Below are positions 1 to 7,693 of a stretch of DNA of 64,000 nt, piece after piece (the stretch's first letter is position 1; each line of letters begins with the position of its first letter). The DNA is from CAYQQQ01 sp964420125. Lineage in GTDB: Bacteria; Actinomycetota; Acidimicrobiia; Acidimicrobiales; Microtrichaceae. A model generated the notes under the pieces. The model was not told where the DNA came from. It worked only from the letters and a program-made list of their open reading frames with translations, and did no database searches. The stretch spans positions 62,001 through 126,000 of the forward strand of contig CAYQQQ010000006.1 of assembly GCA_964420125.1 (NCBI GenBank), read 5' to 3'. The translations under genes and the position numbers were made by a program.

Positions 1-99
1 GCACAGGCGCACAGCTGGAGCAGGTCACGACGGCACCGATCGTGGCGCGCCGGAGGTCCACGAACCCCGACTCGGTGGCGCCGCTGTCAGCGGGGTGGG

Positions 100-1344
100 T
101 CAGCTCGGGGCGTCGGTGTCTGCACCCGTGTCGGCACCAGACTCGTCGTCGTGGTTGGCTCCGGTGCGCACGACGGCGGGGGAGTGGCGGAAGAACTGCT
201 CCACGTCGCGCTCGTAGCGGTACGCGGGGCGGTTGCCGACCACGCCGCGCAAGCGGACCGCCTCGATGAAGGCTTCCACCGCCTGGGCAGAGGTGTACTC
301 GAACCGGAAGCCCGCCTCCTTGAGCCGCCGGTTGTCGACGCCGCGTCCGAACTTCAGGAGGTTGATGTACTCCTGGGGGAGGTCGAGCCCGAAGAGCCGC
401 AGCGGGCTGGCCATCAGGCTGGTGCCCACCGGCATGAGCGGCGCCACCCGCTTGCCGCAGATTGCGGCCACCTCTGACCAGGGCAGCAGCCCGTCACCGG
501 CCACGTTGTACACGCCGGCGAGGTTGTGGCGGTGGGCGAACAGCATCGCTCGGATCACGTCGTCCTCGTGGACGAACTGGAAGCGAGGGTCGAAGCCGAA
601 CACGGCAGGCACCATGGGCAGCTGCAGGGCCTTGGTGAGGGGGGTCTCGATGTCGGGGCCGATCACGTTGGAGAAGCGCAGCAACGTGACGTTGATGTGG
701 GGGTTGTCCTCGGCGAAGTCCCGCACGTAGCCCTCCACGGCGTCGAGGCTGCGCTCGATGGGGCGGGTCGCGGGCCGGGAGCGGGGTGTGTCCTCGGTGA
801 ACCACACGGGGTCTTCGGGGGCGCAGCCGTAGACCGCGGTGGAGGACTTCACCAGCACGTTGCGCACCGTGGAGTCGGGCGTGGATGCCGCGGCGAAGAG
901 GTTCATGGTGCCGATCACGTTGATCTCGTGCACGGCACGGGTGGACATCTGCGTGGGGTCCACCACCAGGAAGGTGTGCACGATCGTGTCGACCTGCGTG
1001 GCCTTCACGATGCGGGCGAGGATCGAGTAGTTGGCGTCCACCCTCACGTACTCGGTGCGCTCGAGCTCCACGGTGGGCTCGGTGGTGTCGAGCCCGACGA
1101 TCACCTCCACCTCGGGGTCGGACTCGAGGGCTTGGGCGACCAGGCCGCCCCAGAAGGTGCCGAGGCCGGTGACCAGCACGCGCCGGCCGCTGCGACGGGG
1201 GGAGTCGACGCCGCGTATGCGGGAGCGGCTGCGTCCGGTCCCCTGACGAGCGGTCGAGCGACCGCCCTTGCGGGTGCTGGTCGACCGGGCAGCGTTTCGG
1301 GTGGTGGTCGTGCGGGCAGGTCGGCCCGGGGTCTGGGCGGCCAT
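100..1344 (-). CDS. NAD-dependent epimerase/dehydratase (SDR family)
   Basis: Extended short-chain dehydrogenase of 414 aa. A basic, disordered N-terminus (about residues 1-50, rich in R/S/T) precedes a Rossmann motif of the form TGxGxxxG, the usual SSTAVYG strand and a GYVRDF segment where a canonical YxxxK would have lysine. The lysine is absent, so the catalytic chemistry is uncertain. The start codon overlaps the stop of the upstream acyltransferase gene by one base (TGATG), which indicates translational coupling. A comparable SDR/acyltransferase pair (galE2 and its neighbour) exists in mycobacteria. From that synteny I infer a role in cell-envelope lipid or sugar metabolism; the substrate is unknown. 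Confidence 0.85.
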   Translation of the reverse strand: MAAQTPGRPARTTTTRNAARSTSTRKGGRSTARQGTGRSRSRIRGVDSPRRSGRRVLVTGLGTFWGGLVAQALESDPEVEVIVGLDTTEPTVELERTEYVRVDANYSILARIVKATQVDTIVHTFLVVDPTQMSTRAVHEINVIGTMNLFAAASTPDSTVRNVLVKSSTAVYGCAPEDPVWFTEDTPRSRPATRPIERSLDAVEGYVRDFAEDNPHINVTLLRFSNVIGPDIETPLTKALQLPMVPAVFGFDPRFQFVHEDDVIRAMLFAHRHNLAGVYNVAGDGLLPWSEVAAICGKRVAPLMPVGTSLMASPLRLFGLDLPQEYINLLKFGRGVDNRRLKEAGFRFEYTSAQAVEAFIEAVRLRGVVGNRPAYRYERDVEQFFRHSPAVVRTGANHDDESGADTGADTDAPS

Positions 1345-2387
1345 CAGCCGAACCACACCGACTCGCGGTCGCGCAGCATCTCGTAGAGCTCTTCCTGGAT
1401 CCTCTCTCGGATCCCCTCGGACTCCTCCATCACCCTGGACCGGCTGTAGCGCTCCTGGTCGGGCGGCACGTCGAAGTGGACGGGGTCGAGCACCTTGAGT
1501 CGGAACTTGGCAGGGAAGTAGGCCACGGCCCCCAGCGGTCCGAGCAGCAACAGGTTGGCGGTGATCGGCACGTAGGGTGCGCCGATCAACTTCGCCAGGC
1601 CGGGCACCTGGGTGATCGTCGGCATCGACTCCTCGGCGCCGACCACGGCGATCGGCACCACCGGCACCCCCGCACGCATGGCGATCTCCACGAACCCGCC
1701 CCGACCGAAGCGTCGGAGCTGGTAGCGCTCGTTGAAGAGCTTGCCGGGGCCCTTGGAGCCCTCCGGGAAGACCAGCACCAGCTGCTTGCGGTCGTGCAGC
1801 AGCCGGTAGGCGTTGTCGGGGTGGGCCTGCAGCCCGCCGAAGCGCGACCACAGGGTGCCCACCACGGGCATGGAACGGAAGTAGTTGTCGGCCAGGCCGT
1901 AGACGGGTCGCTGCAGCTCGGTCTCGATCCCGTGCATGATCACCGGGGCGTCGGAGGGGATGGCACCCGCGTGGTTGGCGACCAGCAGTGCCCCGCCGTC
2001 GGTGGGGATCTTCTCGAGGCCCTCCCACTCGGCTCGGAACCAGTGTCGGTAGATGGGGTCGTAGAAGCGCCGGGCGATCTCGCGCATGTGCTCGGAGCGG
2101 CCCCACTCGTCGACGTCGGAGCGACGGGGTTCGGGGCGCTCCTCGGCGGGCTCGTCGTGCAGCGCAAGGGGGACGAGCGCCCCGCCGACCGGTGGACCGG
2201 AGGCCACCTCGGCCAGCTCCTCCACGGGTGCCGCTGTGACGGACTTCCGGGCGGCCGTGGCCTCCTTGGCCGTGTCGGCCTCGGCGCGACGACTGGGTGC
2301 CGTGCCCGCCTCGGCGTCGGTTCGGCCTTCGGCGCGAGCGCGCTTGGGCCGATCGTCGGATTCCGTCGAGCTCCGCTCCCTCGGCAT
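1344..2387 (-). CDS. Lysophospholipid acyltransferase family protein (PlsC-like)
   Basis: Acyltransferase of 347 aa. The first 100 or so residues are low-complexity and charged. The catalytic block NHAGAIPSD (the HxxxxD motif) and the FPEGSKG block (motif III, phosphate binding) follow, both typical of glycerolipid acyltransferases of the PlsC superfamily. These enzymes transfer acyl groups from acyl-CoA or acyl-ACP to lysophospholipids at the membrane. No clear multi-span membrane region is visible, so peripheral membrane association is likely. It is the first gene of a two-gene unit with the SDR gene, joined by a one-base stop/start overlap. The acceptor lipid cannot be told from sequence. 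Confidence 0.9.
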   Translation of the reverse strand: MPRERSSTESDDRPKRARAEGRTDAEAGTAPSRRAEADTAKEATAARKSVTAAPVEELAEVASGPPVGGALVPLALHDEPAEERPEPRRSDVDEWGRSEHMREIARRFYDPIYRHWFRAEWEGLEKIPTDGGALLVANHAGAIPSDAPVIMHGIETELQRPVYGLADNYFRSMPVVGTLWSRFGGLQAHPDNAYRLLHDRKQLVLVFPEGSKGPGKLFNERYQLRRFGRGGFVEIAMRAGVPVVPIAVVGAEESMPTITQVPGLAKLIGAPYVPITANLLLLGPLGAVAYFPAKFRLKVLDPVHFDVPPDQERYSRSRVMEESEGIRERIQEELYEMLRDRESVWFG

Positions 2388-2510
2388 CGGGCCATCGTAG
2401 GCACAGCCGGACGCGTCGCGTGCAGCCGGACCTGAGGCTTGCGTCGCCTCTGCCGTCCGCTGCCCTCCGAGATGGGTGGGGGTGCCTGGCCGGATGGGGC
2501 TCGACGGCGC

Positions 2511-3323
2511 TCAACCCATGCCGATGAGGAAGCCTCGGATCCAGCTGTTGACCAGGATGTCGTCGGGAGCCCGGCGCAACGACTCGAGCGCGGCGCTCGC
2601 CGTGGCCTCTCCGAGCGCGGTCCGCCGACGCAGGCTCAGGCAACGGGACAGCGCGGTGTCGAACTCGGGGTGGCCCTGCACGCCGAAGACGGTCTCGCCG
2701 ATGCGGAACCCGGCGATCGGGCAGTAGGGGGCGCGCAGCAGGAGCTCGGCGTCGGGGGGCAGGCGGGTGACCTGGTCGCGGTGGCTGGCGACGATCGCCA
2801 CCTCGGAGAGCTCGCCCGTCATCCACGGTGCAGCGTCGACCACCTCGTAGGCGTGAACGCCGGCGCCCCAGCCGTCGGCGCGCTCGACGGCGCCGCCGAG
2901 TGCCCGGGCCAGGACCTGGTGGCCGAAGCAGATGCCCACCTGGGGGACCGCCGCGTCGTGGGCGGCGGCCGAGAACCCGACGAGGGCGGGCACGAAGCCG
3001 TCGTCCGCGTGGGCGTCGCGTCGGGAGCCGCCGATCAGCCAGCCGTCGCACTGCTGCGGGTCCTCGGGCATCCCGCCGGTGGTCAGGTCGAACATCACGG
3101 GTCGCAGCGCGACGGCTTCGCCGTCGCCGACCTCCTCGGTGGTGAGCTCCTCTGCCGGCGGGTCGAGCAGCCGCCGGTAGCGCTCGGGGTAATCGGCGTG
3201 CCCCTCGGCCTGGACCGGGTCGTCGATGTGGTCACAGAGGAGCACGCCGATGCGGAGCTCCCGAACTGACGTGTGGATGCCTGCCCGGGTGGGGTGGGCT
3301 GCGGGCCGCACAGAAGGAGGCAT
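2511..3323 (-). CDS. Type 1 glutamine amidotransferase (GMP-synthase-like GATase)
   Basis: Class I GATase-fold protein of 270 aa. The nucleophile elbow GICFGHQ carries the catalytic Cys, and the HPEF motif near the C-terminus supplies the His-Glu pair. The fold resembles stand-alone GATases related to the GuaA glutaminase domain and YfeJ-like proteins, which hydrolyse glutamine or related gamma-glutamyl compounds. No synthase domain is fused or adjacent, so the ammonia acceptor is unknown. I chose the ATG at 3323 because the next in-frame residues up to the first beta strand (RIGVLLCDH) contain no alternative start. The Shine-Dalgarno signal is weak. Confidence 0.85.
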   Translation of the reverse strand: MPPSVRPAAHPTRAGIHTSVRELRIGVLLCDHIDDPVQAEGHADYPERYRRLLDPPAEELTTEEVGDGEAVALRPVMFDLTTGGMPEDPQQCDGWLIGGSRRDAHADDGFVPALVGFSAAAHDAAVPQVGICFGHQVLARALGGAVERADGWGAGVHAYEVVDAAPWMTGELSEVAIVASHRDQVTRLPPDAELLLRAPYCPIAGFRIGETVFGVQGHPEFDTALSRCLSLRRRTALGEATASAALESLRRAPDDILVNSWIRGFLIGMG

Positions 3324-3377
3324 CGCCCGGGTGTATCGCCAGCCGGCGCTCCTGCGCAAGCCCGTGGCTGCCTTCGA

Positions 3378-3417
3378 GCGGCACAGGGTCGACGGGTGCC
3401 CGTCGACCCTGTGCCGC
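3378..3417 (-). terminator. Perfect 19-bp inverted repeat, probable terminator
   Basis: Two perfectly complementary 19-nt arms (3378-3396 and 3399-3417) are separated by two bases. The repeat lies six bases downstream of the stop codon of the minus-strand glucosaminidase gene. There is no U-tract, as is common for actinobacterial I-shaped terminators. It separates the glucosaminidase gene from the amidotransferase gene. Confidence 0.75.
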
Positions 3418-3423
3418 CTGCGG

Positions 3424-4098
3424 CTACAGCTCGGGATGTGCGGCGGCGTAGGCCAGCAGGTCGGCGTGGAGGCGCTTGATCTTGCTGGCGTAGCCGGGGT
3501 CGGTGGCCCAGATGCCGTTGCCGAACTGCTCCCAGGTGGTCGCGCTGCCCCTGCGAACGAGGTGGAACCGTGGATCGGCGAGCGGGTTCGCCAGCGTGGA
3601 GGGGTCGGCGGCCGGATCCGCGTAGGCCTTGAGGTGCTGGATCTGCGCCCGAACGCCGATCTGCGCGGTGGGGAACCAGGCGGCACCGCTGCCGCCGTCC
3701 ACGGCACCGATGCCGGAGAAGTTGTTGGAGTCCCTCGGCATGCGTGCGGAGAACCGGAGCCAGCCGGTCTCCACCATCGCCTGCACGAACGCGAGGTCGC
3801 CGGCCACGCCCTCCGCTTCGCCCTCGGTCACGAAGAAGTAGGCGAGCCACTCCACCGGCGTGGTGGCAGAACCGCCGGAGCGCTTGGTGTGGAACCAGCC
3901 GGCCATCTGCCCAGGGGTCACCTGGCTCGTGCCCATGACCGGGGTGCCGGCACTCGCAGCGGTGCAGGCGCCGGAGAGGATCGCCAGGACCAGGGTCGCC
4001 GCCGCGACGACGGTCCACCGCCCGACCCGGGAGCGGCGTGGAGCACTGGCGCTGGCGTCCGAGAGGTCCTCAGATGCATGGACATGGTCTCTGGTCAT
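3424..4098 (-). CDS. Secreted glucosaminidase-domain protein
   Basis: Protein of 224 aa with an N-terminal signal region (basic stretch, then VVAAATLVLAILSGAC); the Cys could be lipidated, but the lipobox is imperfect. The rest matches the glucosaminidase (FlgJ/LytG-like) fold: a helical lead-in, the VQAMVETGWLRF segment with the catalytic-position Glu, then SNNFSGIGA and the C-terminal GIWATDPGYASKI block. Family members cleave beta-1,4 bonds of peptidoglycan. The ATG at 4098 follows a -10-like box at the distance expected for a leaderless transcript. The open frame runs further upstream, but that stretch has no family similarity. Confidence 0.85.
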   Translation of the reverse strand: MTRDHVHASEDLSDASASAPRRSRVGRWTVVAAATLVLAILSGACTAASAGTPVMGTSQVTPGQMAGWFHTKRSGGSATTPVEWLAYFFVTEGEAEGVAGDLAFVQAMVETGWLRFSARMPRDSNNFSGIGAVDGGSGAAWFPTAQIGVRAQIQHLKAYADPAADPSTLANPLADPRFHLVRRGSATTWEQFGNGIWATDPGYASKIKRLHADLLAYAAAHPEL

Positions 4099-4105
4099 GC
4101 GAACT

Positions 4106-4144
4106 AGATTACGAAATGATGACGAATTGTCACAATGCTGTGAC
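4106..4144 (-). promoter_or_regulatory. Promoter and operator-like palindrome for the glucosaminidase gene
   Basis: On the minus strand, a TTGTGA -35 (complement of 4130-4135) and TAATCT -10 (complement of 4106-4111) are separated by 18 bases. Transcription would begin at about the ATG at 4098, giving a leaderless mRNA. A perfect inverted repeat, GTCACA-N4-TGTGAC (4129-4144), overlaps the -35 box and looks like a regulator-binding site. This is one of the few AT-rich stretches in the area. Confidence 0.55.
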
Positions 4145-4316
4145 GTGAGTGGATGGTGCTCGCTGTTCGTGCGCATGTCTGGACCACTCCCGGGAGCGGC
4201 CCCGTGTGACGGGAGAGGAGCCATCGGTTCCGGCGACGGGCTCGGCCCTGAGTCGGCGAGGCGGATGCACGGTCGCCCGCCGTGGCGTGTCACACCGCCC
4301 TGCGATGCTTCGCCAC

Positions 4317-4733
4317 ATGGCCGCTGCAGAGCTCCGACTCGTCGCCCCCGCCCCGATTCCTTCCTCTCACGTTCCGGTCGCGCGGTCCGGTGCGGTGCCG
4401 ATCGAGCCGCGCGCCTCGGCTACGGGGTTCGCGGAGGCGGTTCGCGTGGTGTCCGGGGTGTCGCGGCGGGGCCGGCTCGTCGTGCCGGTGTTCAGATCAC
4501 CGCCCCGGCATCCGGAGGTCGATCGCACGATCCGGCGGCGGCAGTCCGCTCCGGCCGTGGTGTCGGTGCGTCTGGGCGACCGGCCGCTGGCCGCGGTGCG
4601 CGCCGACGTCATCGACGGCGTGGTCGCCGCCAACGGCCTCAGCGGCGAGCGGGCCGACCGCTTCCGACGCGACGCCTGGGCCGCGCTCGAGGGTCAGGCC
4701 GCGGCGCCACATCGCCCCGGCACCGCTGCCTGA
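4317..4733 (+). CDS. Conserved hypothetical protein
   Basis: Small protein of 138 aa that I cannot assign to a named family. The C-terminal two thirds look coherent: a strand-rich segment ending in VVPVFRSPPRHP, a basic helix DRTIRRRQ, a strand VVSVRLGDRPLAAV, then two helices. The pattern suggests a small alpha/beta protein without membrane segments. I chose the ATG at 4317. The frame stays open upstream, but that part reads like non-coding arginine-rich sequence. It ends 40 bases before the deaminase gene on the same strand, so the two may be cotranscribed. Confidence 0.55.
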   Translation: MAAAELRLVAPAPIPSSHVPVARSGAVPIEPRASATGFAEAVRVVSGVSRRGRLVVPVFRSPPRHPEVDRTIRRRQSAPAVVSVRLGDRPLAAVRADVIDGVVAANGLSGERADRFRRDAWAALEGQAAAPHRPGTAA

Positions 4734-4773
4734 CCCTCCTCCGATCCCGGCTCGCAGGGGTAGATTCCTGGCG

Positions 4774-6114
4774 ATGTCGCCCCCCGTCGGTCCTCGGGTC
4801 ACCGTCGTGAACGCAGGTTGGGTGCTCACCGCGGACGTGCACGACCGTGTGATCGTCGACGGCGCCGTGGCGTGGGAGGGCGACGCGATCACGGCGGTCG
4901 GCACCCGCCAGGAGGTCGGGGACGCGCTGCGCCTCGGTGGCGTCACCGAGGCCGAGTCGTTCGAGCTGCCCGGCCACGTCCTGATGCCGGGGCTGATCAA
5001 CTCCCACACCCATCTGGCGATGACCATGTTCCGCGGCGTGGCCGACGATCTCGACCTGCAGGAGTTCCTGGCCCGTGTGGTGCCCGCCGAGGCCGCCCTG
5101 CTCGACGACCGCCGCGTGGGGGTGGCCGTGCGAGCGGCAGCCGCAGAGAGCCTGGCGGCGGGGATCACCACCTCGCTCGACATGTACTTCTTCCCCGACG
5201 CCGCCCTGGAAGCCGCGGACGAGCTGGGGATGCGCCTGTTCACCGGGCCTGTCTTCCTGGATGGCGCGGGCCCCGACGGCCTGTCCCGCCGCACACGCAT
5301 GGACTGGGCCCGGCGCTGGTTGGAGCAGCACCCGGTCCGGCCGGGTTGGCGGCCCGTGCTGGGACCGCACGCCACCTACACGGTGTCGCCCGAGCACCTC
5401 GAGGAGGTCCGCGACCTCGCCGCCGAGCACGACGCGCTCGTGCACATCCACGCCGCGGAGAACGAGGGCGAGGTCGAGCTCGTGACCTCCACCCACGGGG
5501 AGCGCCCGGTGGAGCTGCTCGACCGGCTCGGTCTGCTGCGGGCCGGCACGGTGCTGGCCCATGCGGTGCACCTCACCGACGCCGAGATCGACCGTCTGGC
5601 CGCATCGGGTGCGGCGGTGTCGCACTGCCCTGCCTCCAACCTGAAGCTGGCCTCCGGAATCGCCAGGATCCCCGATCTGCTCGATGCCGGGGTGTGCGTG
5701 GCGCTGGGGACTGACGGCCCGGCCAGCTCCAACGACCTCGACCTGTTCATGGCGATGCGCCTGGCGGCGTTGGTGCACAAGGGCCATCGGGGCGATGCCC
5801 GGCTGCTGCCGGCATCCACGGTCGTGCGCATGGCGACACGCAACGGTGCCGAAGCGCTGGGGGTGGGCGATGCGCTCGGTTCGCTGGAGGTGGGGAAGTC
5901 GGCCGACGTGGTGGCGGTCGACCTCGATCGGCTCCACATCCAGCCGGTGCAGGACGTCGCCTCGGCGTTGGTCTACTCCGCCGGCCGCTCGGATGTCACC
6001 CACGTCTGGGTCGGCGGTCGGCCGGTGGTGAGCGAGGGTGGGCTGCGCACTGCAGACATGGGTGCGGTCGTGGCCGGGCTCCGGGCGCTGGGTGCGGAGG
6101 TGGCCGGTCTGTAG
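4774..6114 (+). CDS. Amidohydrolase, MTA/SAH deaminase-like
   Basis: Metal-dependent amidohydrolase of 446 aa. Metal ligands and catalytic residues are in place: NSHTHL (H78, H80), HIHAAE, HAVHL and the LGTDGPASSNDLDLF block with the catalytic Asp. A small beta-sandwich wraps both termini, as in the subtype III amidohydrolases. This motif set fits 5'-methylthioadenosine/S-adenosylhomocysteine deaminases (MtaD/SsnA group). Related enzymes act on other aminated purines or pterins, so the substrate remains an inference. The ATG at 4774 gives the family's normal N-terminal strand. Confidence 0.9.
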   Translation: MSPPVGPRVTVVNAGWVLTADVHDRVIVDGAVAWEGDAITAVGTRQEVGDALRLGGVTEAESFELPGHVLMPGLINSHTHLAMTMFRGVADDLDLQEFLARVVPAEAALLDDRRVGVAVRAAAAESLAAGITTSLDMYFFPDAALEAADELGMRLFTGPVFLDGAGPDGLSRRTRMDWARRWLEQHPVRPGWRPVLGPHATYTVSPEHLEEVRDLAAEHDALVHIHAAENEGEVELVTSTHGERPVELLDRLGLLRAGTVLAHAVHLTDAEIDRLAASGAAVSHCPASNLKLASGIARIPDLLDAGVCVALGTDGPASSNDLDLFMAMRLAALVHKGHRGDARLLPASTVVRMATRNGAEALGVGDALGSLEVGKSADVVAVDLDRLHIQPVQDVASALVYSAGRSDVTHVWVGGRPVVSEGGLRTADMGAVVAGLRALGAEVAGL

Positions 6115-6246
6115 CCCCACCGAGGGTCCGGGCGGCCGAGCTACGATCGCCCGTCGGCGCACAAGTGCCCGGACAGGCCGACTCGACGGGGGAGCTCGAC
6201 GGGGAAGAACGGGAAGAACGAAGAGCGTGCCACGACGGAGGTGTGG

Positions 6247-6702
6247 ATGGACTGCTGCGACCACCTCGCCATCACCAACCTGCTGGCCGAGTACCCCGAG
6301 CACTTCGACGCCGGTGACTTCGATGCCTTCGCTGCGCTGTTCGCGCACGGCACCTGGTTCTCGACTGCCGGCGAGCCGCCGGGCGCCGACCCGGTGCGGC
6401 GCTGGTGCGAGGAGAACATCGTGCTCTACGGCGGTCGCCCGAACACACGCCACTGCATCAGCAACGTCAGCATCGATGTCGATGCGGAGGCCGGGACGGC
6501 CGCGGCTCGTTCGTACGTGACGATCTGGCAGGCGCTCGCGGACGTCCCGCTTCGGGCGATCTTCGTCGGTCGCTACATCGACCGCCTGGAGCGCCTCGAC
6601 GGGCGCTGGTGGTTCCGGCAACGCGACGTGAGGCCCGATCTGATCGGCGACCTGAGCCACCACATGCGCACCCCACCGCCGCCCGGGCCGCTCCCCATGT
6701 GA
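6247..6702 (+). CDS. SnoaL-like / NTF2-fold protein
   Basis: Protein of 151 aa with the NTF2 cone fold typical of SnoaL-like proteins: an N-terminal helix (AITNLLAEYPEHFDAGDFDAF), a strand FAHGTWFS, then the conserved RHCISNVSIDVD region and C-terminal strands ending in the WWFRQRDV signature. Members act as cyclases, dehydratases, ring-hydroxylating dioxygenase beta-like proteins or ligand binders; nothing here fixes the activity. The ATG at 6247 has a GGAGG five bases upstream (6237-6241), which favours it over the GTG at 6241. The stop codon lies inside a perfect 21-bp tandem duplication. Confidence 0.8.
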   Translation: MDCCDHLAITNLLAEYPEHFDAGDFDAFAALFAHGTWFSTAGEPPGADPVRRWCEENIVLYGGRPNTRHCISNVSIDVDAEAGTAAARSYVTIWQALADVPLRAIFVGRYIDRLERLDGRWWFRQRDVRPDLIGDLSHHMRTPPPPGPLPM

Positions 6703-6735
6703 CCGGCTCTGCCGCCCATGTGACCGGCTCTGCCG
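6694..6735. repeat. Perfect 21-bp tandem duplication across a stop codon
   Basis: Two identical 21-nt units (6694-6714 and 6715-6735) begin with CCCATGTGACC. The stop codon of the SnoaL-like gene (6700-6702) lies in the first unit. Similar short tandem duplications occur at the 3' ends of other genes in this window. Confidence 0.95.
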
Positions 6736-6831
6736 CGATCCGAGCTCCGCGAGGTCCAACAGGTAGGTGTCTCCCCGTCGATGGAGATTCGGTGGGAGCG
6801 GGGTCGACGCGATGGGTCCTGTCACCCCGCC

Positions 6832-6850
6832 GTATCACGCGTGATACACT
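6832..6850 (+). promoter_or_regulatory. Palindromic operator overlapping the vapBC promoter
   Basis: GTATCACGCGTGATAC (6832-6847) is a perfect 16-bp palindrome. A -10-like TACACT (6845-6850) overlaps its right arm and sits six bases before the vapB ATG at 6857, so the transcript is probably leaderless. Type II toxin-antitoxin operons are normally autorepressed through such sites. Confidence 0.75.
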
Positions 6851-6856
6851 GAAGCC

Positions 6857-7093
6857 ATGGCGAACGTCTCGATCCGTGACCTGCGGAACCACGGAGGGGA
6901 GGTCGTGGAGCGAGCCCAGCGCGGCGAACGTCTGACGATCACTCGCTCCGGCAAGCCGGTCGCCCAGCTCGTCGCCCTGCCACGGTCGCCGGTTCCTCTC
7001 GACGAGCTGCGCCGGCGTTGGGCCAAGCTCCCAGACGTCGACCCTGCCGCGCTGCGGCGCGACCTCGATAACGTCCTCGACTCGGCGCTCTGA
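6857..7093 (+). CDS. vapB: Antitoxin, Phd/YefM family
   Basis: Antitoxin of 78 aa. The N-terminal half has the Phd/YefM fold (MANVSIRDLRNHGGEVVERAQRGERLTITRSGKPV in outline) that dimerises and binds DNA. The C-terminal half is a charged extension that would wrap the toxin. It is followed after one base by the PIN toxin gene, with the palindromic operator overlapping its promoter. The partner identifies it as the antitoxin of a VapBC-type module; the antitoxin itself belongs to the Phd superfamily. Confidence 0.9.
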   Translation: MANVSIRDLRNHGGEVVERAQRGERLTITRSGKPVAQLVALPRSPVPLDELRRRWAKLPDVDPAALRRDLDNVLDSAL

Positions 7094-7094
7094 G

Positions 7095-7502
7095 ATGGGT
7101 CGTGGTGTTCTCGACAGCAGCACCTTGATCCTGCTGGGTCGGATCGAAGATGCCGAGTCGTTGCCGACGGAGCCGCTGATCACCGCGATCACGCTCGCCG
7201 AGCTCTCCGTGGGCCCGCTCGTGGCGGCGACCGACGAGGAACGCGCCGCACGCCAGGCACACGTTCAGCAAGCCGAGGCCGACTTCGATCCGCTGCCCTT
7301 CGACGCGGCCGCAGCGCGGAGCTTCGCTCAGGTGGCGGCGTCGTTGCGACGGGCGGGCAGGAAGTCGTCCGCTCGTGCCTACGACGCCATGATCGCTGCG
7401 GTGTGCGTCGCGAACGACCTGCCCCTTCACACCTGCAACCCGGGCGACTTCTCCGGGATCGACGGCCTCACCGTGGTCGACGTCCCGCATCCCGACCGCT
7501 GA
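7095..7502 (+). CDS. vapC: Toxin, PIN-domain ribonuclease
   Basis: PIN-domain protein of 135 aa with all acidic active-site positions: D7 (VLDSS), E36 (LAELSVG), D97 (RAYDAMIAA) and D118 (NPGDF). VapC toxins are Mg-dependent RNases that typically cleave tRNA or rRNA loops. The gene starts one base after the antitoxin stop codon, so the two are translationally coupled. It appears intact. A large inverted repeat downstream separates it from the convergent RCC1 gene. Confidence 0.92.
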   Translation: MGRGVLDSSTLILLGRIEDAESLPTEPLITAITLAELSVGPLVAATDEERAARQAHVQQAEADFDPLPFDAAAARSFAQVAASLRRAGRKSSARAYDAMIAAVCVANDLPLHTCNPGDFSGIDGLTVVDVPHPDR

Positions 7503-7642
7503 CCCGCACGCCCAGAGGTGCTGTGCGGTCAGCGAGGCAGGCGGGGGCTCGGCCGTCGCTCACCCGCGACCGGTTCAGGATGGTGGACTCAGGTGTCGCG
7601 CGGTGCGGACCGACCGGAAGCGGAGATGGGAGGTCTCTCGCG

Positions 7643-7681
7643 GCGACCGTGGGAGGCCTCGAGGTGGCCCCCCACGGTCGC
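7643..7681. terminator. Large stem-loop between convergent vapC and RCC1-like genes
   Basis: Perfect 11-bp arms (7643-7653 and 7671-7681) enclose a 17-base loop that contains a second small GGCC/GGCC pairing. It lies between two convergent genes and would serve as a bidirectional terminator. Confidence 0.7.
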
Positions 7682-7693
7682 TGGTGTGTCGAG

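Noticed and set aside
1..99. Possible tRNA or small RNA at the left edge
   Set aside because: I could not fold a tRNA from it and it contains no recognisable motif. It is downstream of the SDR gene and may hold only its terminator.
4734..4773. S-adenosylhomocysteine riboswitch upstream of the deaminase gene
   Set aside because: The 40-base gap is too short for the aptamer, and none of its conserved bases are visible.
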